Shown here piece after piece: positions 9,121 through 22,289 of a DNA stretch of 40,521 nt. The position numbers and the translations under genes were made by a program. The stretch comes from Priapulus caudatus (lineage: Eukaryota; Priapulida; Priapulimorpha; Priapulimorphida; Priapulidae), in contig NW_014577196.1 in the NCBI RefSeq assembly GCF_000485595.1, positions 54,811 to 95,331 on the forward strand, given 5' to 3'. Under the pieces are notes generated by a model. It ran no database searches and was not told the origin of the DNA. It saw nothing but the letters and a program-made list of their open reading frames with translations. Each line of letters starts with the position of its first letter. Within the stretch, counting starts at the first letter, position 1.

Positions 9121-12100
9121 ATGTTGGTACCAGTGTTTGACTTCAAACTGAAACATCGCATCAATCCTCGCATGGTAACTGTTGGAAAGTATGACGGTAT
9201 ACATCCATGTCTTACTGCGGCAACTACAGGTGGAAAGGTGAGAGAACATTGATTTATGATATGATTTACGTAACCATCCGTGGCGTAGCCAGGACTTTTT
9301 TAACAGGGGGGGGGCAAAAACAGCGAACTGCGCAAAATATTGGATGACTTAATATTTTAATGGTTTCTCTGCCTCCCTCTCCACGCCCTACGCTCTCCCA
9401 CCTCTCAGCTCTGCAATCTTTGACATTTGTTATGGGTGCCATCACAGGCACTTGGAGCGTCTCAATAAAACAAAAAGGTAAATAAACACGAAGTGTATTT
9501 ACTACCAAAGTCTTAATGTTTCTCTACTCTATTTCGCCTATGATCACCTGTAAATGCCGGTCAAATGCTCATCTGCAACACACAAGTACACCGCACGCTA
9601 AACCGACCAGGCTCTCCGACTGTTACACGGCGGAGGAGTGTTAAGCGAGATGGGAACTTGTGGCTAAGTGCACGTTAGCTGCTGCACACTGACACATAAA
9701 TACTCCTGATAGTGATAAATATATAGACACTATATATTTATGTGTCAGTGTACAGCAGCTAGCGTGCGGCGGCCAGTGTGTGTTTGCAGATGAGCATTTG
9801 GAAGGCATTTACAGGAAATTGTTGGCAATAATAGGTGAAAGAGAGTAGAGAAACATTAAGACTTTGGTAGTGAATAGATTTCGTATTTATTTAGCATTAT
9901 ATTTTATTGAAACGCTCCAAGTGCCTGTGGGCGCCATGCAAAGAGGCGATATTTTTGTTCGTTGTTCTCTGCTCTCAAGATAAGTAACTGTTTAGTGGCA
10001 GATCCAGGATTCCAAGGAGGGGGTGAAAAACAGGCGGGGCGTATGGGGGTCCTCCCCTATAAAATTTTGAAAATGTAGATCACAGGAGATGGTATTTGAG
10101 GCACTTTTGAGTACATGTACAGCTTTCATTCTGACTACGACAATTCTCTTTTTAGTAGAACAATTCTTTTTTTCTTTTTTTCTTTTTAACTTTTGGATCA
10201 ACAGGTGGACCATGATCCTAACCCTGACTACGCCACTGGTAACCATTGAGTAATGCTTAGTCTTTAAAATTCATGGAACTATACCAAAGTAATATGAGTA
10301 TCATCATTATTGCTTTGTTGTAGCGTGTTGTTAAAATATCTGTGCAACTAATTGAATAATTAAAATATTACTGTAATTAATTAATCACATAAGTATAAAA
10401 GACATTACGCAGCATGCATTGCATGATAACAATGCACTGCGTACGCCAGAAGTTCCATTCAACTTCAAGAAACGGTCTCGCATCATTAACCACATATTCT
10501 TGTAACAAGGGGTTTGTAATGAAGTGGGAGAAGTAGGAGACGTTTTGTGTGGGCGGTTAATCTTTCTGTTAAACACTTCTGGCAAGACCATGCATATACG
10601 ATAGAATAATCCATAAGCCATATAGTATATATGATATAGCCTAGGCATATGTAGTCTCAACTACGTCAGGCTATATACTGTACAGTGTTTTCCCTGCATC
10701 GACACGAGCGAGGCGGGCCGCTTCACTCAAATTCTCAGCCGCCACACAGAAATTTGTCCAAAACACTGCCTCGCTGACGAAACTTTTGACAATTTGAAAA
10801 AGAGATTCAAGAGTTTCATACAATCTGTCCAGAATAGCTTAGGCCATAATAAAAATATTGTTTGTTTGCCCTCACCCGACCGACCCGCCAAAAAGGGGCT
10901 GACTAACAAAATTTTATTGATCTTTTTTATTTTTTTTTAACAAATTGTATCACTGTACATTATATAAATCTGTAGGCAATACATTATATGTACCAACCAC
11001 ACAAGCACACCCGAGCATGTAGACACCACGCTGAATTTGTAAAAAGACCCTCGCCCTCAAAAAAAAGCCCACCTACCTACCCAAACTTTTCAGCCTGGGT
11101 CGGGTGAGGGCAAACAAATATTGTAACCTTAGAATGCACCAAATTGCACCATTTTTTCAATAATTTTTCAGGGGAGCAAAGGATTGCTCAGGAAAGGACA
11201 CGCAAACACACCACATAATAATTTACCACCTCACAGACCTTTCTGGCCAAGGGAAACACTGCTGTACATGTGTGCCATAACTTGTCTCCTGCAGGTTTTC
11301 ATTCACAACCCTCACAGTCGAACAACAAAAGCAGGTGGTCGCATTGTGTACAGTGGCACAGATCAAGACCTGGTTTTCCTCAACATAAACCAGGCCATCA
11401 GTGCAGTGAGTGCAGGTCGATTGGATCCATCGTCAGATGCTGACTGCCTGGTGATTGGAACCCAAACTAATGTGCTGGCGTATGATGTTCAGAATAACTC
11501 TGATCTCTTTTATAAAGATGTAAGTGCCATCTTGTATAAGTTACGATAACGCTCACACCTTTTCCACTAGAACAGTGCTCCCGTATTGATTGCACCAGGA
11601 TGTAGGCTGTAAATATTTATGTATCTTTATATGAATTAGACTGTCACACGATTGAAGAAAGACTCTTACAACCTAACTTTATACACTATGCATATGTTAG
11701 TTTGAAATGGTTGTTCTTTATATAACACGTTGTTCAAAATTAAATTAGGTGAAGTGAAAAATTAGAGATATTATTAACCCAAATAAGTGAAAATATAAAT
11801 TTTTGAAACAGTTTATATATTTCAGTAGCCTGAAACTGCTATAATGGGAAATTGTATTATTCCAATAATTTTATTGTTGTTGGTCAATTCGGAAGTAGTT
11901 GCATAGTTATATATGCATTCATCAGGTGTCAGATGGAGTGAACTCCATTGTGCTTGGAATGCTAGGAAACAGGAACACACCTATAGCTATTCTGGGAGGC
12001 AACTGCTCTGTACAGGGTTATGACTGGGAAGGAGAGGATGTGTACTGGACGGTTGCTGGTGACAATGTCTGCTCTCTTGCTCTGTGTGACTTCAATTCAG

Positions 12101-15100
12101 ATGGAAAACTTGAGGTAGGATTGGAACATATGGACTGGGTACAAACATTTCTGAAAATGACCGAACATTTCATTAAATGCACACAAATTAAATAACCAAA
12201 TGTGCCCATTTGAAGTTAATTATTATCATCCAAAGGGAAGTTAAAGTGTCATTTGAATTGATTTTATATAACAGCTAGTAGTTGGGTCAGAAGACTATGA
12301 CATACGAGTATTTGAAGAGGATGAGCTCATAGCAGAGATGACAGAGACTGAGGTATGGACATCTACATAATCATCACACACTCACTTGTGAAAATGCAAT
12401 TTGTGTGCGATTACACAGCCTAGTTACTATAGTTTATTGTCAATATCCTTGGGTATATGTCAAGATTTATCATTTAATATATAATATAATGGTTAATCTA
12501 CTTTAGTACTTTAGTGTAACATAAAGTTTTGGTGTACTATAGAAAGTTGTATTTAGTATTGATAACTATTATTTTATATATAGGTTTTCCACAGCACAGC
12601 ATTGGCCATATTGCCTGGCAATAGCTGATCTAAAAATGTGTGAGAAATATTTCCCATACAAAATTATATGTAAGCAACTAAGAAGTCAAGGGACCTATCT
12701 CTTATCTATGTTTAAACTTGTTCATTTGTTGTTTTAAATACATTTGTGTTCACATTTTTTGCAGGCAGTAACAGCAATTTGTCCAATAATGGGAAGTAGA
12801 TTTGGATATTCCCTAGCCAATGGGACAGTTGGGGTCTATGATAGGACTGCACGATATTGGCGAATAAAGGTATTGTATTTCTTTAATAGGCCTACAGTGT
12901 GGAGTATGTAGTAGTCATGATTGTAATGTATGCAATATATTGATAAATTACGAAAAAATATTGATGAAAACAACCAGACGTAAATCCCTGTTGGTTACTT
13001 CTTTTAACCGAACAGAATCTTAAAAATGTATGCTGAATATATGTTAAATGTATCATATATATGCATAATATATGTAAATTTTATCATTACAAACAAACTG
13101 CAAAGTGGAATCCTAGTAAAAATGCTAGTGAAAACAGTGTGGAAATATTCCACTTATAATTCAATTAATAGAAATAGCATCTTATTTCACCACTTTACTT
13201 CCAGCGTAGAATATATGCACTGCTATGTGTAACTTTATATTGACTTCATTTACTTACAAATCAAAGCATACACCAGGCATACACCAGGCGTACTGCCGTA
13301 CATGACTCATTTGTTACGAAATGTATTACAGTCTAAGAATCAAGCCATCTGCATTCAGAGTTTTGACTTGGATTCCGATGGTGTTCCGGAACTCATAACT
13401 GGATGGAGTAATGGGAAGGTATAGCATTTACATGCATAATTTACAAATTTTGCATGCAATTTGCTAGTTATGTATATATTATCAGAACTACACATTAAAT
13501 TGGATGATAAACTGTTTTAATGTGTAATCCTGACGTTATGATCTACTAAGATGCATGTGTGCATGCATGCGTGTGTGCGTGTGTGTATTTATATACGTAT
13601 TGACATTCGTTTCTATAATTCACAGTTTTCTAAAGTGTAATCCACATTTATGATCCCTTCTACTGTGCATATTTTCTGCGCTATAGATTGATGCCAGGAG
13701 CGATCGCACGGGCGAGGTCGTGTTTAAAGATACAATGAAGTCAGCCGTAGCGGGATTGGTGACAGCTGACTACAGAATGGATGGGAAAACTGAACTCATC
13801 TGTTGCTCTGTAGAAGGAGAAGGTAAATGTTGTGTGTATGTAGTTTATCTGTTATAAAGGTGAACTTATGGGTTAGAACATAAGATATTTGTGATAGAAA
13901 CTACAACCGATGCTTGTCTCTGCCATACTATTACAATCAATAGTGCTTTCAGTATCTTCTTCATGAACACATCTTTCGTACAGGTTTTTTCACCAGTTAT
14001 TTTCAAACCATATAAGGATACTATACTAACCTAAGGATACTATACAACCTAATGATACCTATACAAGGTATCCCAAGGAACTAAGGATACCTATACAATC
14101 CTATTATAGTTAAACTGATTTGAAAACAGAAGACACAGGTTTGTTATCATATTACAGTCAGAGGGTATTTGCCAGCACCGCCTGAGCTGAAGGGAAACTT
14201 GATGGACACCAACACAGACCAGGATATCGTCAGAGAACTTTCTCAGAAGAGGCAGGTAAGAAAATAAATATTCCTATCATATATTGCATTCTTTTTGTCT
14301 CCCAATCCTCCTCCTCTCTCTTGGTTTCTTTCCCTGGCTTGCTCTTTCTCTCTCCTCCCTTGCTTCTTCCCTCATTTCCCCTTCTTTCCTCCCTCCCCAC
14401 CCCCTCTTTCTCTCCTTCCCTCCCTCTCTCCCTCCCTCCATCCCTCCCTCCCTTTCTCCCTCCCTCCATCCCTCCTCCCTCACTCCCTCCCTTCCTCACT
14501 CTGACATGTAAGAAAGAAAACCATGTCTGACATTGGAAGATATATCTCGATAATAAGAAGTCAACTGTTAGTGCGTAAGTCAGATCGAAGGACAACCCAT
14601 ATTTTGATGCAATTTTTTTCGAGTTTTACGTAATAAATTATCACTGAAAAACGGGGTGAAGATGTGTATTTTTTGTGTTTCGTGTGTGCCATACTCATCG
14701 CAAATTCATTAGCTCCTCATTCTAATGCATCATATGTGGCTGTGTGCATGATAGAGCAGCTAAGGTGCCACACACGTATTATTTAATTTAAAATAAATGT
14801 ACATTATTCATAAATAAAGTAATATTACCTGCACTAACCTATCTATCTATGATCTGCAGAATCTACTGTTGGAGTTAAAGAATTATGAAGAAAATGCCAA
14901 GGCATCTGCTATCCAGAAACCTGCTGGACTGACTGCCATGGATGGTTCTGATGTGGGAATCATACCAGTAAGTATATGAACATGTAAAAACAGATAAGAA
15001 TACTCAAGTATGCCTGATAGTGCTTAATCTTTTGTGCACGGCTTGCCTTATTTTTATTGTTATTCATATATATTTATGTAAGCAGATTCGGAGAGGGATT

Positions 15101-18100
15101 ATATACACCTCACATGCATTTCTTGAGTGTTTGTGTACTTTCTAATGTTCTGGTGAAACAATCAAAATGATGAAATACCGTTAGAAAGTATAATATTAAT
15201 AATTATGCACAGCATCACTGTGGAAGAATGATTCTTCAAAATGCACTGAGCACACATTAAAGTGAAAAAACGTGTATTTGTAACTTGCGTATATGGCAGG
15301 AGTGATTAACTCCCATGATCCCATCAAATATTTCAAGACAGTGATTTTCAGCTCACCTGATATTTTCAAAAGGCAAACCCTGGCGTATTAAGAACTTAAC
15401 ATTTATCTTGTCTACGCTATATACGCTCGTGTACATTTTTCGTGTTCTCAGGCAAACACGCAGTTGCAGACGACTCTAATCGTTAGGATGGAGTCAGAGG
15501 TGGAGCCGACCATGAGTCCGGAACTAACGCAGCAGCTCAGCAAACCCCATATCGAACTCTCCGTGACGACAACTAACAGCTGCATTATTAGAGCTGTGAT
15601 GATATTCGCCGAAGGAATATTTGAAGGGGAGAGTCATGTTGTGTGAGTATCGCATATTTATGCTGCATCTTTAGTTGTGTATATGAGCTTGTTTCAAGTT
15701 TAAAATAACTGCCTAAAGATACGTAACTAAAACAATAGTCATGACATCTACAGAATTTATTGAAAAGTTAGACATTTCTATGATCTAATCTTCGATATCT
15801 AAGTTATTCATTTCTCTCATGCAAGCTGTATACGAGATTAAGTAGTATCATGCAGAATGTAAAAAGCAGATTCAGCCATGAGATTGAGATTTTGAGCTAA
15901 TTAAGTTGCTTAAAGCTGGTAATAGAATGTTTTTGTCATTGAGTATCACTTTCATATTATAGACATCCTCACCAGAGTCGTCTAGCCAACAGCATCGCGA
16001 TTCCCCTGACTCCACCGAAGGACATGCCTGTTGACCTGCACTTGAAAGCATTCGTTGGAAATAGGACATCGTGAGTACGACAGTAAATTCGTTGGATGAT
16101 AGTCGCAGCATTTATATGAACCTGTGAGATTATTGTAACATGTGACACAGCATGCCCAGTAGGTGGCGCCAAGTACTTCCCCGATGCCAGTGGCAAACAA
16201 CAACGTAGCAGCCTGGACTGACAAGCAAGAACTTCGTTGTTCGTATTATATATTAAACGTTGGTTCTTCAATCTTTGGAAATACAACAGAACCGTAAATG
16301 TTAATGTATGATAGTGGTTATGATAGAGCTTTCTCTTTCTCCCAGTGTTTCCCCTATAAGGGACTTGTAATTACTGACGATATAAATATTCACAACCTAT
16401 TATAAGGAGGTATTTTGAAGTTCTCATGAATTACGTCTAGTACGTACTAATTTTGCTGTTTTCTGTGTTTTCATTTATTAGGTCACAGTTTCATGTTTTT
16501 GAGCTCTCCAGACAGCTTCCGAAATTCTCTGCATATATGCTGATGGACCAGAAAGTCCCATCCCCAGCTGGATCGGTCACATTTCACCTGAATGATCGTG
16601 CACAGAGAGTGAGTATACATGTACATGCATGGAAGTCATAATTCATTGTTGTATTCTCTTGGCAGATAATTCTTCCCTGTTCACGGTAATAAACGGGATA
16701 GTATTCGTACCTGTACATGGTAACAGACAGGAAACAATTCTTCCCTGTTCACGGTAATAAACGGGATAGTATTCGTACCTGTACGTGGTAATAGACAGGA
16801 AACAATTCTTCCCTGTTCATGGTAATAAACGGGATAGTATTCGTACCTGTACGTGGTAATAAACAGGAAACAATTCTTCCCTGTTCATGGTAATAAACGG
16901 GATAGTATTCGTACCTGTACGTGGTAATAAACGGGATAGTATTCGTACCTGTGAACAGACAGGAAACAATTCTTACCTGTATAGGTCATCATGTGATCAA
17001 CCAAAATTTCTTGCTGAACGAGGATTTGGAGCTTTCCGGGATCCTCCACCTGAACTTTCTATGCATCGCGTGACAGCAGTCCTTGAGAATTTCAATGGAG
17101 ACAAATGGACAGGTTAGCTAAGCCTACACTAACTGCTTGCTCTCCTATGTGCATCTCATTGTCTATCACGATCTCAATTATTGACTGTGACTGAATGTAT
17201 AGCAGGATCCTTACGCAAAGATTTAGATCACATAGTCTGCTATCTGCTACACAAACTATTGACATCGGCCATGTAATAACACTGCAACCTGTGAACTAAA
17301 TTACTATCGACCCCCACTTTCCTTTTTATTAATAAAGCAGTAAACAGTCAACATAGTGTGCATGTTCTTCTTGCGTAGGTTGTGATTGAAACGGACAACA
17401 TGGAGCTGGCAGGCGATCTCATACAGGATAACTTCGTATCTCAACATTCAAGATCTGCAGACAACTGGCCGAATTTTTGCGGAAAGAGATGGCCAGACTG
17501 AAGGAAATTCTTGTTAAAGTATGACATATATACTTACTTAGAGTAATTTATACACTTATGCACTTTTTATATACTTATAGACTTACTACCATTACATATG
17601 TGTCGCTGAGAGATATAATCTTTATTGTAGGAAGAGCTAGTAGATGTCATTTTAAGCTAGTAGATAATAAGATAATAATAATGTCAGTAACTCATAGAAT
17701 ATCACCAATTTTCCGCCTAGGTTGACGAGTTCCACTCGGTCAGGCAGAAGTTGACGCTGAGATGGCTGACCACTCTAACATTATCCGCAGCATGGGTCGT
17801 CAGAGCTGAGGATGCCAGACTCATGGAGTGACCTGACGTGTAATAGCTCCCTTCGTCAAAATCTCACAGAGCGAATATTGTATCTATTCATTGCGAGACA
17901 TTGCATTTTTTCTGGGATGAAGCATTCTATTTGAGACTGTTTCTGCAGGCGGTTACGTATCTATAAATTTCGAGATATTTGTTACCTTTCTTATGTCACA
18001 AAGCCTTTTATTGGAAAAAGTTTTGCGTGCTAATGTATATGTATATTTGTTTTCGTCTTCGGCACGGCAGGAAAAACATGAGGAAGAACTATATGGAGCT

Positions 18101-18689
18101 ATATAATCTCAACAAGGATCTGATCAGTGGGTATAAGATCAGATGTAACAATCACAGTGAGCTGCTCATGTGTTTTAAAAGTCGTCAACGACAGACTATA
18201 CAAAGGCCGGTCGCTTGCGAGGTAGGTGCAGCATGCATGCGGTAACTGCAGTGATCAGGTACAGCTGCTTGGTTTTGTCCCCTTCTTTAACCAGCTTTAA
18301 TGCATTGTGATTTTATTTTTAATGAATTGATTTCAGGCAGTGTAAATTGCATCACTGTGTCTAGAGCTGTTCAGAAACTGGCCTATCAGTTTAGTGTGAT
18401 TTGTAGTTTTAGCCTATCCACGTTAAATACTGCAATAGGGCATTCTAAAATCATTCTTTGTAATGGCACATGCCAGCATGTACGAGCTGGTTACCTTGAT
18501 CGGCCTGGCAACAGTATCCAAGCGGCAATGGTTATATCATTATGCACATGTCAATCGTAGTATTTATGCTCTGTCTGTAATCTTTCAGTTGGGAAGTACA
18601 AAACACAGGTGATAAGCAGCTGCAGAGGTGCCATAAAAAATAACAACGTCAGCATGCTTTTCAAGGTCATCAGATCTGGTTCTACCTGA
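9121..18689 (+). CDS. BBS2: BBS2, BBSome subunit, 17 exons; exons 13-16 frameshifted in this copy
   Basis: BBS2 is a core subunit of the BBSome, the coat-like complex that moves membrane proteins through cilia. Exons: 9121-9237, 11295-11519, 11926-12114, 12275-12352, 12765-12869, 13332-13418, 13687-13822, 14158-14255, 14860-14967, 15452-15642, 15963-16070, 16482-16608, 16985-17112, 17379-17518, 17721-17834, 18071-18221, 18589-18689. Exons 1-12 join in frame at GT-AG borders and give about 523 residues matching animal BBS2 throughout. They include the N-terminal beta-propeller ([17 protein letters not shown]), the predicted coiled coil ([17 protein letters not shown]) and the ear-domain region ([17 protein letters not shown]). 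Exons 13-17 supply the C-terminal platform and helical part (YKIRCNNH) and end at TGA. Exons 13-16 carry single-base indels (lengths 128, 140, 114 and 151 instead of 129, 138, 113 and 149), and the exon 15 donor reads GA. The second copy at 30696-32421 is intact there. With it the protein is about 732 residues, near the usual length of about 720. Confidence 0.95.
9278..10238. mobile_element. hAT-type MITE/foldback in BBS2 intron 1
   Basis: The ends ccgtggcgtagccagg and cctgactacgccactg (reverse complement cagtggcgtagtcagg) match the CAGTGGCGTA ends seen in many hAT elements. They are flanked by an exact 8-bp duplication gtaaccat (9270-9277 and 10239-10246). Long inverted arms (about 9413-9600 against 9760-9945) surround a central palindrome made of ctgacacataaata and tatttatgtgtcag (about 9688-9748). 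There is no transposase, so it is non-autonomous. Confidence 0.8.
10855..11123. repeat. Inverted repeat pair in BBS2 intron 1
   Basis: The motif tttgccctcacccgacc at about 10866-10882 reappears inverted as ggtcgggtgagggcaaa at about 11098-11114, with extra flanking similarity (aatattgtttg / caaatatt). The pair encloses about 220 bp of AT-rich DNA. It may be the ends of another small transposon, but no target duplication was confirmed. Confidence 0.5.
14285..14512. repeat. Polypyrimidine low-complexity tract in BBS2 intron 8
   Basis: About 220 bp of almost pure C/T on the plus strand, with recurrent ccctccctcc and ccatccctcc units, begins about 30 bp after the exon 8 donor. Apparent open frames on both strands are low-complexity artefacts (Ser/Pro/Leu or Gly/Arg/Glu only). 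The tract could form triplex DNA. Confidence 0.85.
16672..16984 (+). repeat. BBS2 intron 12 minisatellite ending at the exon 13 acceptor
   Basis: The array alternates two related half-units of about 34 bp. One is ggtaataaacgggatagtat continuing to cgtacctgtac. The other is ggtaa(t/c)agacaggaaacaa continuing to ttccctgttca. About four and a half double units are present. The last half-unit continues as ttacctgtatag, which is the exon 13 splice acceptor, so the array runs directly into the splice site. The second BBS2 copy begins inside the same minisatellite at about 30596. Confidence 0.85.
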
Positions 18690-18786
18690 GCGCGAACGTC
18701 ATAGTAGCATAGATGCCTAGCAGTGGTACAGATGTACTGTGATATCACGCGTGTCCACATCCAACCCCTATCATACTGCCGAGGGA

Positions 18787-18792
18787 AATAAA
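18787..18792 (+). terminator. BBS2 polyadenylation signal AATAAA
   Basis: An AATAAA hexamer lies 98 bp after the BBS2 stop codon and just before the Mutator-like insertion. The same hexamer is at 32519-32524 in the second copy. Its close spacing and conservation make it the likely signal. Confidence 0.6.
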
Positions 18793-19964
18793 AGGTAGAA
18801 TAGTGGTAAAAAATTTATGTTGAGAGTGGGCAAGTAATGCTGATAGGGTCTATGTCCTCCAGGGTACTATCGCGAGGTACCCTGGGTACGGTTCGATATA
18901 TCGGAAAGTACCTCGGGGTACTATACGATATGTCGCTGCGTACCCTGCATTGTCCACCCATAGAAATAGATAGATAACCTAGAATGCTGATTGTCCATAA
19001 AATTGACGCCACGCGAGCGACGCTATGCGCCCCTATCAGAGAACGGGACACTACCGCGGGAAATCCGTGTTTACATTGACTAACTATAGCGATCACCTGC
19101 TCTTTCGAATCGCTCCCAAACTTTTAATACAGCACAATTTCTAATATACTTATGCAATATTGTCCTCTTAGGTATTAGGGCCCCTGCAAAACATTTTTTC
19201 CATTTGTAAACCTCATGGAATCTATGAATTATGTGTTTAATAATGTGACTAGTCAGACACGGTACTAGAACGTAGCATTCGGCCAAACTGTACTAGACTG
19301 CCGCGCTCGACGAGCAGTTCCACTCGCGTTACACTGACACGCGCGTGGAACTGTCGAGCGCGGACCAGTCTAAAGCTGTTCTCGACGGACGCGGGAGTAA
19401 TTCCACAGAAAAGTACCACGTACCTATTTGAAATCCAACACCACAAATTGACAATTGTTGCAGAAAATATTTCAATTTTACAATCAACTAGAGAAAAAGT
19501 TACATACGAAGGAATCTTCTGAAGACAAGCTAAACGTTCGAGACTGATGAAACACACACAAAACAGACACAAATCTATCAGTATCAGGTGTCAGTACATT
19601 TTTATTCTTTATTGTAAATATATATATATATACAACCAAAAAGTAACGAATTGTTCAAAGACTATATGGAATTATCACATATCTTGATAACGAACACGAT
19701 ACTACATGCAATTTATTAAAACTACATACAATACATGTGTAAAGATTGATTTGTAATAATAACAACAAATTTGTTGGAAACCTTTACAAAATAAATTATG
19801 CCTATAAGGTCTATCCCTAGTCTGTGTCACTACCTGTAACAGTTCAATCTGAGTTATAATATAGTTACTATATTGCATATTAAAAAATAGTATAGGTTAG
19901 TGTAATATAATTGTTCATTGTATTAACTTTTATTCCGATATAAGATCAAAACCATAAGTGTTTA

Positions 19965-20528
19965 AGCCGGGCTTATGTCGGCCTTGCGACGCGACGCGAT
20001 TGCCTTGCGACTGATTTTCTGCAACTGGTTGCAAGTCGCAGCGACGATCGCGACGCAGAGAAAGTTCGACCTAAGCACCCCTGCGACTGCCAGCGACGGG
20101 TCTGCGACTGTTTGCGACTGGAAAATTGTCAGTCGCAACGCGATCGCAGTGAGTCGCACATGTTCTACTCTACTATGTTCTATGACGCGCGACTGGTTCG
20201 ACCGGTCGCAAGCATTGTTTTCATGGTTACTACCCGACATAAGCTGCCTTGCGATCGCTGCGACGAGATTCGAATGCATAATAAACAATGCACGTGAATA
20301 AAACAATCAGTGCCATACATGTCATGTACACAACATGCACCACAGCCAACAAATCATGTAAACTCATTTAGTTGCGCGATCAATAGGCGATCGTCACTTC
20401 TACTGGCTGCGACTGGTCGCAGGCAGTCGCCGTCAGTCACGTCGCAGTCGACCTAAGCACTGCAGTCGCAGTGATTGCAGTGCGTCGCGTCGCGTCGCAA
20501 GCATTCGCAACCCGACATAAGCCCGGCT
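19965..20528. mobile_element. MITE nested in the P-like element, copy A
   Basis: Seventeen-base inverted ends (agccgggcttatgtcgg at 19965; its reverse complement ends at 20528) are followed by further weaker inversion. They are flanked by TTA at 19962-19964 and 20529-20531, as in PIF/Harbinger-type elements. The interior is packed with gcgac/gtcgc and tgcgactg motifs and has no coding capacity. The same insertion is present in P-like copy B. Confidence 0.75.
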
Positions 20529-21555
20529 TTAGAGACCACATGAAAAAGCTATCATTGAGAATTAAAAAGTGACCTGATAATGTCACTTATCACAGAATTT
20601 TATATATTTCTGTCACATGCAATCTACCAATCGGCCCGGTTTTACAGGGTTTGCTGGCCGGTTTATCAGCTAGAGCTAGTTGGGATGCTAGAGTTCGATA
20701 AGATTGCACATGCCCGGTTCTAAAAGATTTGTAAGCGTACATGTTTGGGCCTTTCTGATCATCTCTGACTGTCGGTGAAATTGGTAAAGTAGAGGTTAGG
20801 TTTTAGGTTAGTTACTTGTATGTACCATATTTAGATTAGTCTAGAACACTTTCGTCTAAGAGTAAAACTGGAAAATTGCGTGAGTGTATCGATTACTTCG
20901 TTATTAATAAGCGTAAGAATGCACAACACAATCTCGAGATTGCCGTGCAGTCTGCCGATCGGTAGATTGCACTGCGCGATCTTAAGAATGTGCCGCGCAA
21001 TCTTAAGATTGCATAGATCGGAAGAGTGCGCGCAACACTTTGTTCACAATCACATGCTTATAATCTCATGTTAGCACTAGCAGTGAACAAAACTTTAGTT
21101 GTTATAGATCTTCTTCATTTTGCATGACAGGGTCTATTTGAACCAGAAACTGCTACGCCATCACTCAGTGTGAAACTAGACCATGCCTATGCCTTTGATA
21201 CCATCCAGGGTGCACAAATGTTGAAGCACAAGCTAGTTTTTGCAAACACAAAGATCAGTTCATTATAGAAGAAGCTTAAACTGCAATGCTGCAAAGTACA
21301 GTGAAAGCAATCTCAGATCACTAGTCAAAGAACTGCTCACAAGCCTAAAAAAACAAATATACTATCTGAGGAGTGTGAAGAAAATATAGAGCTCTGGCTT
21401 TTCTGAGTTTATTTTATCTATCATATAAAATATGACAAAAATGTCTCCCGCCGACACACGCCCGACACCTCTCGTCTTCTCGCTACGGCGACACGCTCCA
21501 CGTAGCAACACGTCTCTCCTGACGACACACGCCGGACACCTCTCGTTGTCTCACT

Positions 21556-21960
21556 ATGGCGACACACGCTCCACGTAGCAACACGTCTTTCCCGACGGTA
21601 TTGGTTACAATGGCTGTCGGTGTAAATAGACATTGGAAAGTTCCTCTTGGTTATTTCCTTAGCCACGGCAGTTTAAACGGTGTCACCCAAGCTGTCCTGA
21701 TAAAGCAATGTATGGAAAAGCTCCATGGTATTGACGTGATGGCGATTGCATTGACATCCGATGGATCGCAGGTGAACCAGACAACTGCAAAAATGTTAAG
21801 AGCATCCACAGATCCAGACAGGTTGAGAAGCACTTTCCCTCATCCATGTGACAGAACCAGCGTCTCTCTCATCTTTGATGTGTGCCGCATGTTGAAGTTG
21901 ATGCGGAATCTTTTCGGTCAGTACAAGGTTCTCAGAACTGTGGATGGAAACGTGAATTGC
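21556..21960 (+). pseudogene. P-element/THAP9-type transposase fragment, copy A
   Basis: From about 21595 the frame reads as the RNase-H-like core of P/THAP9 transposases: a hydrophobic strand ending WKVPLGYFL, then a stretch containing LTSDGS with a following Asn (the family's DG...N catalytic region), and then a CRMLKLMRNLFGQYKVL-like segment (residues about 113-129). Recognisable coding is lost after about 21950, and upstream catalytic and DNA-binding parts were not found in a continuous frame. It lies within the P-like element and has the orientation expected of its transposase. Confident as to family, not as to activity. Confidence 0.7.
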
Positions 21961-22249
21961 TTTAGAATTATTATATTTATCAATTCTATTAAATTTAATT
22001 ATCTGCTAGTCTGTCAGTCGAGCCTCAAATGTTTTTAGATTTGGTGAACATACAGTGTTTCGCTTAGGTTTTCCATGGTTGTACTATACAGTATACAATT
22101 ACTGAATGAGTATTTCCTCATGCCTCTATTGACCTATGCACACACAGTTTATATTTGTGGCATTGTGTGCTGTGGACTCTACGTTGTAGATCTAAGAAGA
22201 CATCTATGGGTTGTAGCTATTGAACATTGAACATCTTGTATGTTCTATC

Positions 22250-22289
22250 TTGGAGTAATCATTCTGAATCATCAGAATGATTACTCCAA
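22250..22289. repeat. Perfect 18-bp hairpin in the P-like element
   Basis: The arms ttggagtaatcattctga (22250-22267) and tcagaatgattactccaa (22272-22289) pair exactly around the 4-base loop atca. The same hairpin is preserved in copy B at about 28593-28632. It sits downstream of the transposase-like block. Confidence 0.85.

Noticed and set aside
11184-11294. In-frame extension upstream of BBS2 exon 2
   Set aside because: The acceptor cctgcag at 11288-11294 and the match of exon 1 (9121-9237) to the BBS2 N-terminus place the border at 11295. The upstream open frame is intronic.
14230-14595. Open frames of 60-121 codons on both strands in BBS2 intron 8
   Set aside because: They arise from the CCCTCC-type low-complexity tract and encode only Ser/Pro/Leu or Gly/Arg/Glu runs.
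21014-21030. agatcggaagag, which resembles the start of a common sequencing adapter
   Set aside because: The following bases do not match the adapter, the motif is present in both copies (also near 27356), and it continues into normal element sequence. Treated as coincidence.
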